A stretch of 64,000 nt of DNA from Ruminococcus sp. Its GTDB lineage: Bacteria; Bacillota; Clostridia; Oscillospirales; Ruminococcaceae. The translations under genes and the position numbers were made by a program. The DNA lies in the NCBI GenBank assembly GCA_014799785.1, contig JAAVHI010000004.1, positions 62,001-126,000 of the forward strand. Reading direction: 5' to 3'. Under the pieces are notes generated by a model, which did no database searches, was not told the DNA's origin, and saw nothing but the letters and a program-made list of their open reading frames with translations. Below, piece after piece: positions 17,744 through 25,273 of the stretch. Numbering within the stretch: position 1 is the first letter of the stretch; the number at the start of each line of letters is the position of its first letter.

Positions 17744-17881
17744 TTACTTCTCGCACTTCTGGTTTGCAACTGTGCAGGAAGTCTTGCAGGCAGACTGACA
17801 GGAAGCCTGACACTTGCCGCAGCCGCCCTTAGCGGCAGTTTTCTTAAGGTTAGCCTTGTTGATGGTAACAATATGCTTCAT
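17744..17881 (-). CDS. scfA: SCIFF peptide (six cysteines in forty-five residues)
   Basis: The gene encodes exactly 45 residues with six cysteines at positions 21, 24, 28, 32, 36 and 43, in a GGCGKCQASC pattern, and a conserved MKHIVTIN start. This is the ribosomally made SCIFF precursor, which scfB modifies by thioether links. GGAGG precedes the ATG, and an extended -10 promoter lies just upstream. A short inverted repeat (gggaca / tgtccc) in the 114-base gap to scfB may reduce read-through, so that more peptide than enzyme is made. Confidence 0.97.
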   Translation of the reverse strand: MKHIVTINKANLKKTAAKGGCGKCQASCQSACKTSCTVANQKCEK

Positions 17882-17915
17882 TGAAAAAACCTCCGATAAA
17901 AATTATTTAATGTAT

Positions 17916-17944
17916 ATTATATCACACTATCCGACATATTTCAA
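17916..17944 (-). promoter_or_regulatory. Strong SigA promoter of scfA
   Basis: On the minus strand TTGAAA and TATAAT are spaced by 17 bp, with TG one base before the -10 (extended -10). It sits between the TIGR04086-like gene and scfA, so the SCIFF operon has its own promoter. Confidence 0.85.
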
Positions 17945-17952
17945 TAGTCAAT

Positions 17953-18357
17953 TTAACGAAATCTGCGGGGTGAATTGACCCCAAATATTCCACCTATTGA
18001 AGAACATATCAATATTATTAACAGTTTGGTAAAAATTCCCCCTGCGGAGAAGCTTCTTACAAAGATAAGTCCGCCCAGAAAAGCCGCCGCAAAAATGATT
18101 ATTCCGCACATAAGACCCGTTTTCATTCCGTGTCTGCCCCGCCTTTTCGCAGCCGTAAAGCCCGCCGCAAAGCAGCCCGCGCACAGTGCCGCGTCCGCCA
18201 TAAGCAGGAAAGCGCCGTCCGACAGGTCGATGACCGAAGCTATTCCCGAAAACGCCAGCGATACCAGAAATACCGCCCCAACGCAGGCGAGCGCGGATAA
18301 CAGTATCATCAGCGTTTTTTCAGTCCTGAGCTTTTCCGCGGGAGTTTTTCGCCGCAT
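17953..18357 (-). CDS. TIGR04086-like four-helix membrane protein
   Basis: The 134-residue protein has four hydrophobic helices separated by short basic loops. Size, topology and position between yajC and the SCIFF peptide gene match TIGR04086, a family of unknown function seen at this place in Clostridia. The start MRRKTPAEKL at 18357 follows GGAGG; the longer open frame upstream runs into a fold-back repeat and is not real. Confidence 0.8.
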   Translation of the reverse strand: MRRKTPAEKLRTEKTLMILLSALACVGAVFLVSLAFSGIASVIDLSDGAFLLMADAALCAGCFAAGFTAAKRRGRHGMKTGLMCGIIIFAAAFLGGLIFVRSFSAGGIFTKLLIILICSSIGGIFGVNSPRRFR

Positions 18358-18387
18358 GAAAATCCCTCCGTTCAGCATATTGTTACC

Positions 18388-18564
18388 TAAGGAAGCACTG
18401 ATCAAATCGCGCCTACAGCTTGGCACGCATCTTGCTTGCATATTTTCCGTCATATTGCACCAAAATTTCTTGACATACGCCAGTATGCCTGCGAAATTTT
18501 GATACAATCTGACGAAAAATCTGACTGCGCAATCTGCGCACCAGATTTAATCAGTGCTTCCTTA
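18388..18564. mobile_element. Fold-back (MITE-like) repeat element 1
   Basis: This 177-bp stretch begins with TAAGGAAGCACTGATCAAAT and ends with the complement of TAAGGAAGCACTGATTAAAT (19 of 20 identical). Most of the interior also pairs, for example CAAT-TGACG-AAAAT segments in both arms, so the whole element can fold into one long hairpin. TA flanks both sides of the AGGAAG ends, as in TA-targeting MITEs. It has no coding capacity. The tip (18470-18493) matches the tip of the element at 43301-43463. It lies between yajC and the TIGR04086-like gene. Confidence 0.7.
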
Positions 18565-18601
18565 AATCTTATGCCGAACGGAAAAAATTAATGACGGAAA
18601 A

Positions 18602-18988
18602 TTACTTCTTGCTTATCGCTTCCTCGGGAGCGTCGTGGACTGTAGCGTTCTCCGAAATAGCCCACAGCTTAACGCGTATCTTGGAGCGGTCTCCGCCCGT
18701 TTCGATGACTACCGTGCCCGTCTCGTCGTTCTTGCGCACAACAATACCCACGATACCGCCGATAGTTGTAACCTCGTCGCCGATCTGGAGATTGTCGCGG
18801 AGCTTCTTTGCTTCCTTTTCCTTTTTGCTCTGAGGACGGATCATAAACAGATAAATGACCAGAGCCACCAGTCCGAACGAAACAAGGTAATAAAGAAGCT
18901 GACCCGTAGGACTTATCGCTGTCGTGCCCGGGTCTGCCGCGGCGTTTTCCGCGCGCATTACAAAAAAGCTTAACATAGCTGTATTCAT
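18602..18988 (-). CDS. yajC: Preprotein translocase accessory subunit YajC
   Basis: The 128-residue protein has one membrane helix (about residues 30-50) followed by the YajC signature LFMIRPQSKKEKEAKKLRDNL and GDEVTTIGGIVGIVV. YajC joins SecD and SecF at the Sec translocon. The start MNTAMLS follows AGGAGG. The C-terminal tail is somewhat longer than in the shortest homologues. secDF are not in this window. Confidence 0.95.
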   Translation of the reverse strand: MNTAMLSFFVMRAENAAADPGTTAISPTGQLLYYLVSFGLVALVIYLFMIRPQSKKEKEAKKLRDNLQIGDEVTTIGGIVGIVVRKNDETGTVVIETGGDRSKIRVKLWAISENATVHDAPEEAISKK

Positions 18989-19021
18989 TAAAAATCCTCC
19001 TGTAAAAATAGACATAATAAT

Positions 19022-19049
19022 ATTATAACACTATTTTGTCCGTTTGCAA
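19022..19049 (-). promoter_or_regulatory. SigA promoter of yajC
   Basis: On the minus strand TTGCAA and TATAAT are separated by 16 bp, about 35 bases before the start of yajC. Confidence 0.7.
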
Positions 19050-19283
19050 GAGTATTCACAATTTGTTTTCAATTTCAAATGTGAATTTTTGGTGACGCGG
19101 GGAGCCCCCGCGGGCTGAGTCTCCTCCACCGTAAGATGTTCAGAACATTAATTTTGCTATTGCCCCCTCAAGGGGGCAGGTAGATTTATCGGTTATCTGA
19201 TTTTATTTTTGTAAAGTAAGACTTACCCCCGCACTGCAAAACCGTACCCCGCAAAATCAAAATTTATGCTTTTTCTTCATTTT
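19050..19283. other. Non-coding stretch with two GC-rich hairpins
   Basis: No gene is supported in this gap between yajC and the histidine kinase gene. It holds two strong short hairpins: CGCGGGG / CCCCGCG at 19096-19112 and TGCCCCC / GGGGGCA at 19161-19178, plus the small palindrome TGTTCAGAACA near 19138. Neither GC hairpin has a following T-run, so they are not ordinary terminators. Its origin is unknown. Confidence 0.5.
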
Positions 19284-19317
19284 AAAAAGGAGGGAACATG
19301 GCAGCTCCCTCCTTTTT
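19284..19317 (-). terminator. Terminator of the hybrid histidine kinase gene
   Basis: A 12-bp inverted repeat (aaaaaggaggga / tccctccttttt) lies nine bases after the stop codon. On the minus strand the stem ends in CCTTTTTA. Confidence 0.85.
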
Positions 19318-19325
19318 CACACAAG

Positions 19326-22300
19326 TCAGTGAATATATTTACCCAGCACCTCGATAAATTTGCCCATATCAAGCGGCTTGGCAATGTGGTCGTTCATGCC
19401 TGCTTTTAGCGCCGCCGCCTTGTCCTCCTCCAGAGCGTTCGCGGTCATTGCGATTATTGGCAGGCACTTTACGTCCTCCCTGGACAGCGCGCGTATCGCA
19501 TGCGTAGCTTCGTATCCGTTCATTGTGGGCATCTGGACGTCCATAAGAATTGCGTCATAGTAATTCTCCTCCGAAGCCTTTACCATAGCTACCGCGTCCG
19601 TACCGTCGGGAGCGGTCTCCACGACCACGCCCGCTTCTTCCAGTATTAGCTCTGCGATCTCTCGGTTAAGCTCGTTATCCTCGACAAGAAGTATCCTCTT
19701 TCCGCCGAAGTCCGTCTGCTCCCATGCGGTCCGCATTTCCGCCTTTTCACCGATATTGTTTGCCGCAAGCAGGGCAGATTTAAGGTCGGACATGAAAAGC
19801 GGCTTTGCGCAGAACGCCGTAACTCCCGCTTCCTTTGCCTCCTCCTCGATATCCGTCCAGTCATAGGCGGTAAGAATAACTATCGACGTTTCGCTGCCCA
19901 CAACCTTGCGTATGCCTTTTGCGGTTTCCAGACCGTTCATGCCCGGCATCTGCCAGTCGATTATGTACGTATGGAACGCGTCTCCGTCGTCGCGGGCGAT
20001 CTGCGCCCTGTGTACGGCCTCCCGGCCCGACGTCGTCCACTCCGAACGCATACCTATAGTTTTAAGCATTTTGCTCACGCTGTCGCATACGTTGAAGTCG
20101 TCGTCCACCACAAGCGCGCGCAGTCCGTTAAGCTCTCTGATCTGCTCGGCATTCTTTTCCACGTCCTGAAGCTTCAAAGTCAGACTGACCGTAAATGTGC
20201 TTCCCTTTCCGACCTGAGTGTCCACGGTTATCGTACCGTTCATCATATCCACAATATTCTTTGTGATAGCCATACCCAGACCCGTACCCTGTATGCCGCT
20301 CTTTGTGGTGGTGGACTCTCTTTCAAACGGCTCGAAAACGTGCTCGGCAAATTCCTTTGACATACCGATACCGTTGTCCTTTATGATAAACACATAGTCC
20401 CCGAAGCCGTGCTTGAAGGTGGTTTTCTGCATAATGCGGAATGACACCGTGCCTCCCGCGGGAGTGTACTTGACCGCGTTGCTCATAAGATTTATAAATA
20501 TCTGGTTCAGCTTTAACGGGTCGGCAATAACGTCCTCGTTCACGACCTCAAAGGTGTCGATAAACAGTTCAAGCTGCTTTGCCTTTACCTGCGGCTGGAT
20601 AATATTTACCAGATTGTGCATAAGCTCGGGGATATTGCATTCCTGCTCCTTTATCTGAAGCTTTCCGCTTTCGATGCGGCTCATGTCCAGAATATCGTTT
20701 ATAAGACTTAGCAAGTGGTTGCTTGAAGCGAGTACCTTTTGCAGGCAGTCCCTGACCTGATCCTTATTGTCAAGATGGCTTGCGGCTATGGTCGCAAAGC
20801 CGATAATGGCGTTCATTGGAGTGCGAATGTCATGGCTCATATTCGAGAGGAAAGTGGTTTTCGCCTGATTTGCGTGCTGAGCCTGCATCAAAGCGTCCTG
20901 AAGCGCACGCGTCTGCTCCCGCTGCTTTTTAACCTGCTCGGTAATATCCTTTGACACCACCAGCGCGATAATGTCGCCGCTCAGCTCGTCCCTTGTCATA
21001 ACAAAGGACTGGCGAATGCATATCTGGTCGTCGCCCGATATTGCCCAGTAGTCAACGTCCGCTTCCGTCCCGCCGCGTTCAAAACGTTCCCTGAGTACGT
21101 CAACGTTTATCACTGCGGAATAATCCTCCAGTGATTCGGGCAGAACGAAGTCCTTCCATTTTTCAAAGCACACCGAAGCCTTGCAGGGAGGTTTCAGTCC
21201 CGATCTTTCAAGCAGAGATATCTGTCCGCTTTTTGTAGTGCGGATTATATCGCTTTCGATCAGATCCTTTGTGATGTTGACCTCAAAGCTGCCGCACGAA
21301 TTAGCCGTGACGGCAGTCCTGTACTGAAGCTCCTTGCGGTTCATTACGGACTGCTCCTCCTGCCTGCGGAGCTCCTCGGTTTTCATGGCGGTAACGTTCT
21401 GACGGATAAACAGTATTTTTGCAGTCCTGCCCTCGTTTCTTTCAATGCTTATGGCAATGATGTGCTCCCAGTCTTTCCTGCCGCCGCGGGAAACATGGCA
21501 CTCATATGTATAGGTATCCTGCTCCGCCAGCTTTTCTGTTATGGAATCAATGCTGAAAAGCTTTAAAAATTCTTTTTGCTTGTCCTCGCCTATTATGCAG
21601 TGAGAGTAGCTTTCCGTTACCTCCGAGTAATCTCCCTCTATGTCAATGTTGTCGGACGTGTCTATACCCGATGTGCACGAGCAATGTCCCGTTTCCATAT
21701 CCACCGTAAAATACTGGGAGGAAAACAGCGTGTTCAAGCCTCTCAGCACATAGTTTGCACTGCGGTTTTCTTTTTCCAGCAATCTTCTTTTCCTGCGCGC
21801 ACTCATGATAAGATAAATAATATACGCCGCCGCAAATGCCACAAGAACCGCCTCAAGCCGTATTCCCGCAAGATTTGCTTTGTTTACCATGTTCCGTGTA
21901 ACGCTCTTCGGAAAGGTCTGCACCAGCACATAATCGTATTTTGGAAGATACGACACACAGATATTGTCCGTCTGACTGCCCCTATCGCAGGAAAACGCAC
22001 CCTTGCCGCCGTTCAGGAATATGTCCCTTGCCTGCTCCGCGGCGTTGCTGTCGATAATGCCCGACTGCTCCAGCTCGTCGATCAGAGGTATGCTGTAGTC
22101 CTTGCCGTCCGAGCTTGAAATTACCGTTCCGTCGGGAGTACACAAAAACGTATCGGACGTCTCGCCGAAATAGGTGGTAGTAAGTATATCCTGCAAATAT
22201 TCGTCCGCAAGATATGCGCCGCTGATAACGCCGATTATCTCTCCCTTAAAGCTGACGGGAGCGTAAAAAGTAATCCTTGTACCGTCGTCCGAAAGACGGG

Positions 22301-22727
22301 AATCAAACACTACCGATACGCCGCTTTCGCCGTCCATGCCGCGCCTGTAGTACACGCGGTCGGACGAATCGCCCGACCTGCCGTCCGCCGTATGGGTCAC
22401 GCCGTCAGTATCCGTAAAGCGAACGGTATCATACGCCGAGTGATCCTCTATCTCCCTGATAAGCTCGGTGCTGACCTCGGGCGCAGTCAGTGTGGTGCCG
22501 AAGAAATGAGCGTACGTATTTATCAGATCAAGCGCGCTGCTGAACTCCTCGTCCACCCGCCCCGCGATCTGACTCATAGCGTCATCGGCGTAGCTCCTGT
22601 TCTGCTCCGTGATCCTTTCCCTGTTCTGCGTGGTGTACCAGAAAAACAAGACGACAACAGCGACCGTCATAAAAACAGCCGGCAATATCTGCTTAAATAT
22701 TTTTCCGGTTTTTCCATTCTCATTCAT
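19326..22727 (-). CDS. Membrane hybrid sensor histidine kinase with two receiver domains
   Basis: The protein of about 1133 residues has a membrane helix (about 14-33), a large outer sensor domain of dCache type (about 50-285), a second helix (about 290-310), PAS-like regions, a HisKA domain with the phospho-accepting His at about 632 (NMSHDIRTPMNAI), an ATPase domain (DNGIGMS and GTGLGMAITKNIV motifs), and two C-terminal receiver domains (VVDDD...IIDWQMPGMNG and LLVEDNELNRE...LMDVQMPTMNG). The start at 22727 is favoured because AAAGGA lies correctly before it; a codon 21 bases upstream is possible. No partner regulator is adjacent. The signal and output are unknown. Confidence 0.92.
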   Translation of the reverse strand: MNENGKTGKIFKQILPAVFMTVAVVVLFFWYTTQNRERITEQNRSYADDAMSQIAGRVDEEFSSALDLINTYAHFFGTTLTAPEVSTELIREIEDHSAYDTVRFTDTDGVTHTADGRSGDSSDRVYYRRGMDGESGVSVVFDSRLSDDGTRITFYAPVSFKGEIIGVISGAYLADEYLQDILTTTYFGETSDTFLCTPDGTVISSSDGKDYSIPLIDELEQSGIIDSNAAEQARDIFLNGGKGAFSCDRGSQTDNICVSYLPKYDYVLVQTFPKSVTRNMVNKANLAGIRLEAVLVAFAAAYIIYLIMSARRKRRLLEKENRSANYVLRGLNTLFSSQYFTVDMETGHCSCTSGIDTSDNIDIEGDYSEVTESYSHCIIGEDKQKEFLKLFSIDSITEKLAEQDTYTYECHVSRGGRKDWEHIIAISIERNEGRTAKILFIRQNVTAMKTEELRRQEEQSVMNRKELQYRTAVTANSCGSFEVNITKDLIESDIIRTTKSGQISLLERSGLKPPCKASVCFEKWKDFVLPESLEDYSAVINVDVLRERFERGGTEADVDYWAISGDDQICIRQSFVMTRDELSGDIIALVVSKDITEQVKKQREQTRALQDALMQAQHANQAKTTFLSNMSHDIRTPMNAIIGFATIAASHLDNKDQVRDCLQKVLASSNHLLSLINDILDMSRIESGKLQIKEQECNIPELMHNLVNIIQPQVKAKQLELFIDTFEVVNEDVIADPLKLNQIFINLMSNAVKYTPAGGTVSFRIMQKTTFKHGFGDYVFIIKDNGIGMSKEFAEHVFEPFERESTTTKSGIQGTGLGMAITKNIVDMMNGTITVDTQVGKGSTFTVSLTLKLQDVEKNAEQIRELNGLRALVVDDDFNVCDSVSKMLKTIGMRSEWTTSGREAVHRAQIARDDGDAFHTYIIDWQMPGMNGLETAKGIRKVVGSETSIVILTAYDWTDIEEEAKEAGVTAFCAKPLFMSDLKSALLAANNIGEKAEMRTAWEQTDFGGKRILLVEDNELNREIAELILEEAGVVVETAPDGTDAVAMVKASEENYYDAILMDVQMPTMNGYEATHAIRALSREDVKCLPIIAMTANALEEDKAAALKAGMNDHIAKPLDMGKFIEVLGKYIH

Positions 22728-22875
22728 AATAAACCTATCCTTTACCATGGCTGAAAGACCGTTTGCTCCCCTGCCTGCCGGACGGAAAACATCAAGTCGC
22801 GGTTATGCTTAAGAATACTGTAACAAAAATCGCCGTGCATATCAACAGATATTTTCTTAACGTTTTTTATATACT

Positions 22876-24705
22876 TTAAAGCTCGTTCTGCACAAACTCG
22901 TACACCTGCTCCGCAAGCTCCGTATTGATACCCGCCGCCTTTGCGATATCCTCAACGGAAGCCCTTTTAAATTCCTCGCGGGTCTTGAAAGCGGTAAAAA
23001 GCTTCTGCGCCTTTTTCTCGCCTATGCCTTTTATTTTTGTCAGACCGCTTTCTCCAGACTGCTTTCTGTGCTTGCTCCGCTGATAGGTTATGGAGAACCT
23101 GTGTACCTCGTCCTGAATGCGGGTAACAAGCATGAACGCGCTTTTCGTCCCCGAAATGGATATCTCCGAGCCCGACGTTGCAATGGCGCGGGTGCGGTGG
23201 TTGTTGTCCTTGACCATGCCGAATATTGGTACGGTCACACCCATCTGGCGGAGAATAGGTTCTACCGCGTTCACCTGACCCTTGCCGCCGTCCAGCAGAA
23301 TAAGGTCGGGCATACGGCTGAAGCCCTCGTCCTTTTCGTTTTCGTCCAGACCGTGCTTGAAGCGCCGTTCAAGGACTTCCCTCATGCTTGCGTAGTCGTT
23401 CTGTATTGCGGTCTCCTTTATGGAGAATTTCTTGTACGCGCTTTTAAGCGGACGACCGTTCTCAAAAACCACCATTCCCGCAACCATTGATGAGCTGCCC
23501 AAGTTGGATATGTCGTAAGCCTCGATATAGCGTGGCGGTTCGGGAAGTCCGAGAATTTTTCCCAAAGCCTCTAGCGCAACTATCTCTTTGCCCGTCCTAC
23601 CCACCTTTATGGCAAGACTTTCGCTTGCGTTTGCCTTCGCCATCATTATCAGCCGCAGACCCTTTCCCCGCTTTTTTGAGGAAATATCCACCGCCCGTCC
23701 GCACCGCTCTCGCAGAAGCTTTTCCACCATTTCTGCGTTGGGAAGCTCCTCCTCGGTGATGATCTCCCGCGGTATCCGCGACGAATTGGAATAGTACTGC
23801 AAAACAAAATCTTCAAGCATATCCGCTTCGCTGTCAAGCGCACCCAAATCAAATTCGGCGCGGTCGTAAAGACGTCCCATACGGTACACCAGAACCGCCG
23901 CGCAGACGCTTTCGCCGTTTTGGGCAACGGCAATAATATCCGTGTCCCGCATATCGTCGTCCATAATCTTCTGACGGTCTGCGGCGCGCTTTATGGCCGA
24001 TATCCTGTCCCGAAGCCGTGCCGCAAGCTCGAAATCAAGCTCCTCTGCGGCTTTGGTCATCTGCTCTGTAAGCGTCTCCACCGAAGCCTCCGAGCCGTTC
24101 TGAATGTACTCCACCGCCTGCTTGATTATCTTCCCGTACTCCTCCGCGGTGATGTCTCCAGAACAAACTCCCATGCACTGCTTGATGTGATTGTTAAGGC
24201 AGGGGCGGTACTTTCCGATGTCCCGCGGAAAAACCCTCTTGCAGGTTGGGAGCATAAACACCTTGTTGACCTCCTCGGCAGCCTGCTTTGCAACAAACGC
24301 GCTTGTGTACGGACCCAGATATGTCCCCTTACCGCTTTTCTTCATTTCGGCGGTAATGCGGGGGAACTCCTCGTCGGAAATTTTAATATAGCTGTAGCCC
24401 TTGTCGTCCTTTAACAGAATGTTGTACTTTGGCATATGCTGCTTTATCATGGAGCATTCCAGCACCAGCGCTTCGTACTCGCTGTCGGTGACGATAAAGT
24501 CGTAATCGTTAACGTGGGAGACCATCTGCGCCACCTTGGGGGTATGGTCGGGATTTTCGCGGAAATAGCTTGTCACCCTGTTTTTCAGGTTTTTAGCCTT
24601 TCCGATATAGATGATATTCCCGCCCTTGTCCCTCATTCGGTACACCCCGGGAGAGGTGGTAAGCTTTGCGGTTTTTTCCCTCAGGTAGGGGAGCCTTTCA
24701 TTCAT
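22876..24705 (-). CDS. uvrC: Excinuclease ABC subunit C
   Basis: The 609-residue nuclease cuts on both sides of DNA damage in nucleotide excision repair. Domains in order are GIY-YIG (about 14-95, GVYRMRDKGGNIIYIGKAKNLKNRV), a cysteine-containing region, the UVR domain for UvrB contact (about 200-240), the RNase H-like nuclease domain (about 370-530, with EAYDISNLGSSSMVAGMVVF and LILLDGGKGQVN), and helix-hairpin-helix motifs at the end. Length is normal. The ATG overlaps the stop of the acetyltransferase gene before it, so the two are coupled. Confidence 0.97.
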   Translation of the reverse strand: MNERLPYLREKTAKLTTSPGVYRMRDKGGNIIYIGKAKNLKNRVTSYFRENPDHTPKVAQMVSHVNDYDFIVTDSEYEALVLECSMIKQHMPKYNILLKDDKGYSYIKISDEEFPRITAEMKKSGKGTYLGPYTSAFVAKQAAEEVNKVFMLPTCKRVFPRDIGKYRPCLNNHIKQCMGVCSGDITAEEYGKIIKQAVEYIQNGSEASVETLTEQMTKAAEELDFELAARLRDRISAIKRAADRQKIMDDDMRDTDIIAVAQNGESVCAAVLVYRMGRLYDRAEFDLGALDSEADMLEDFVLQYYSNSSRIPREIITEEELPNAEMVEKLLRERCGRAVDISSKKRGKGLRLIMMAKANASESLAIKVGRTGKEIVALEALGKILGLPEPPRYIEAYDISNLGSSSMVAGMVVFENGRPLKSAYKKFSIKETAIQNDYASMREVLERRFKHGLDENEKDEGFSRMPDLILLDGGKGQVNAVEPILRQMGVTVPIFGMVKDNNHRTRAIATSGSEISISGTKSAFMLVTRIQDEVHRFSITYQRSKHRKQSGESGLTKIKGIGEKKAQKLFTAFKTREEFKRASVEDIAKAAGINTELAEQVYEFVQNEL

Positions 24706-25220
24706 TCCGAATACCTCCGAACATCGATCACCGTTTTTCTGACGTACTGCATTTCCCGAAGCGGTTTTCCGCCGATATTGTCGTCAAGATATTTTCCGTT
24801 CGGGACAAAGCCCTGCTTTTCGTAAAAGCGTCTTGCATTAGTATTTTCCTCCAGCACCCAGAGAAATATGTCCCGAAAGCCCATTTCCTCAAGTCCGCGA
24901 ATAGCTTCGGCAAAAAGCATTTTTCCGTAACCCTTTCCCATATGGTCGGGCAGAAGATAAATAGACACTATTTCGCCCCGGCCCGCCATGTCCTCGAAGC
25001 GTGAAGGACAAAAGCTTGCCGTGCCGACCATTTCGCCGTCCTCGGTAACTATGAGCGTGCTGATATTCGGTTTGTCCGCAGAAGCCGCCCATTGTCCTTT
25101 CGGTATGCTGTCAAGATAATCCTGCGGGATTATTCCCTTGTAGGCGAACCTCCAGCTTTCCTCATATAGGCGGCTCAGAGCGTTTCTGTCGTCATCTTCG
25201 CGAAGTCTGCGTATTTCCAT
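24702..25220 (-). CDS. GNAT-family N-acetyltransferase
   Basis: The 172-residue protein has the GNAT fold. The acetyl-CoA binding region is IVSIYLLPDHMGKGYGKMLF (motif A, with GKGYGK), and the FLWVLEENTNARRFYEKQGF stretch is the typical motif B ending. The start MEIRRLREDD fits the family. It overlaps uvrC by four bases. The acceptor substrate is unknown. Confidence 0.92.
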   Translation of the reverse strand: MEIRRLREDDDRNALSRLYEESWRFAYKGIIPQDYLDSIPKGQWAASADKPNISTLIVTEDGEMVGTASFCPSRFEDMAGRGEIVSIYLLPDHMGKGYGKMLFAEAIRGLEEMGFRDIFLWVLEENTNARRFYEKQGFVPNGKYLDDNIGGKPLREMQYVRKTVIDVRRYSE

Positions 25221-25232
25221 ATTATCTCCTTA

Positions 25233-25258
25233 AAAAGGGTACCGTTCGGTACCCTTTT
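25233..25258 (-). terminator. Terminator of the 25274-27064 lipoprotein gene
   Basis: A perfect 12-bp stem (aaaagggtaccg / cggtaccctttt) with a 2-base loop on the plus strand is followed by T in both directions. It sits between the lipoprotein stop and the acetyltransferase start. Confidence 0.85.
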
Positions 25259-25273
25259 GTTTTGGTTTAGTTT

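Noticed and set aside
18470..18493. The shared tip of the two fold-back elements as a Rho-independent terminator
   Set aside because: No T-run follows the tip stem, and the elements extend as hairpins far beyond terminator size.
17953..18507. A longer start for the TIGR04086-like protein, beginning near 18507
   Set aside because: The extension reads through the fold-back repeat and the GGAGG site lies directly before the ATG at 18357.
19180..19215. A sigma-28 (FliA) promoter, suggested by ACCGATAA on the minus strand
   Set aside because: No TAAA lies about 15 bases upstream, and no gene starts at the right distance.
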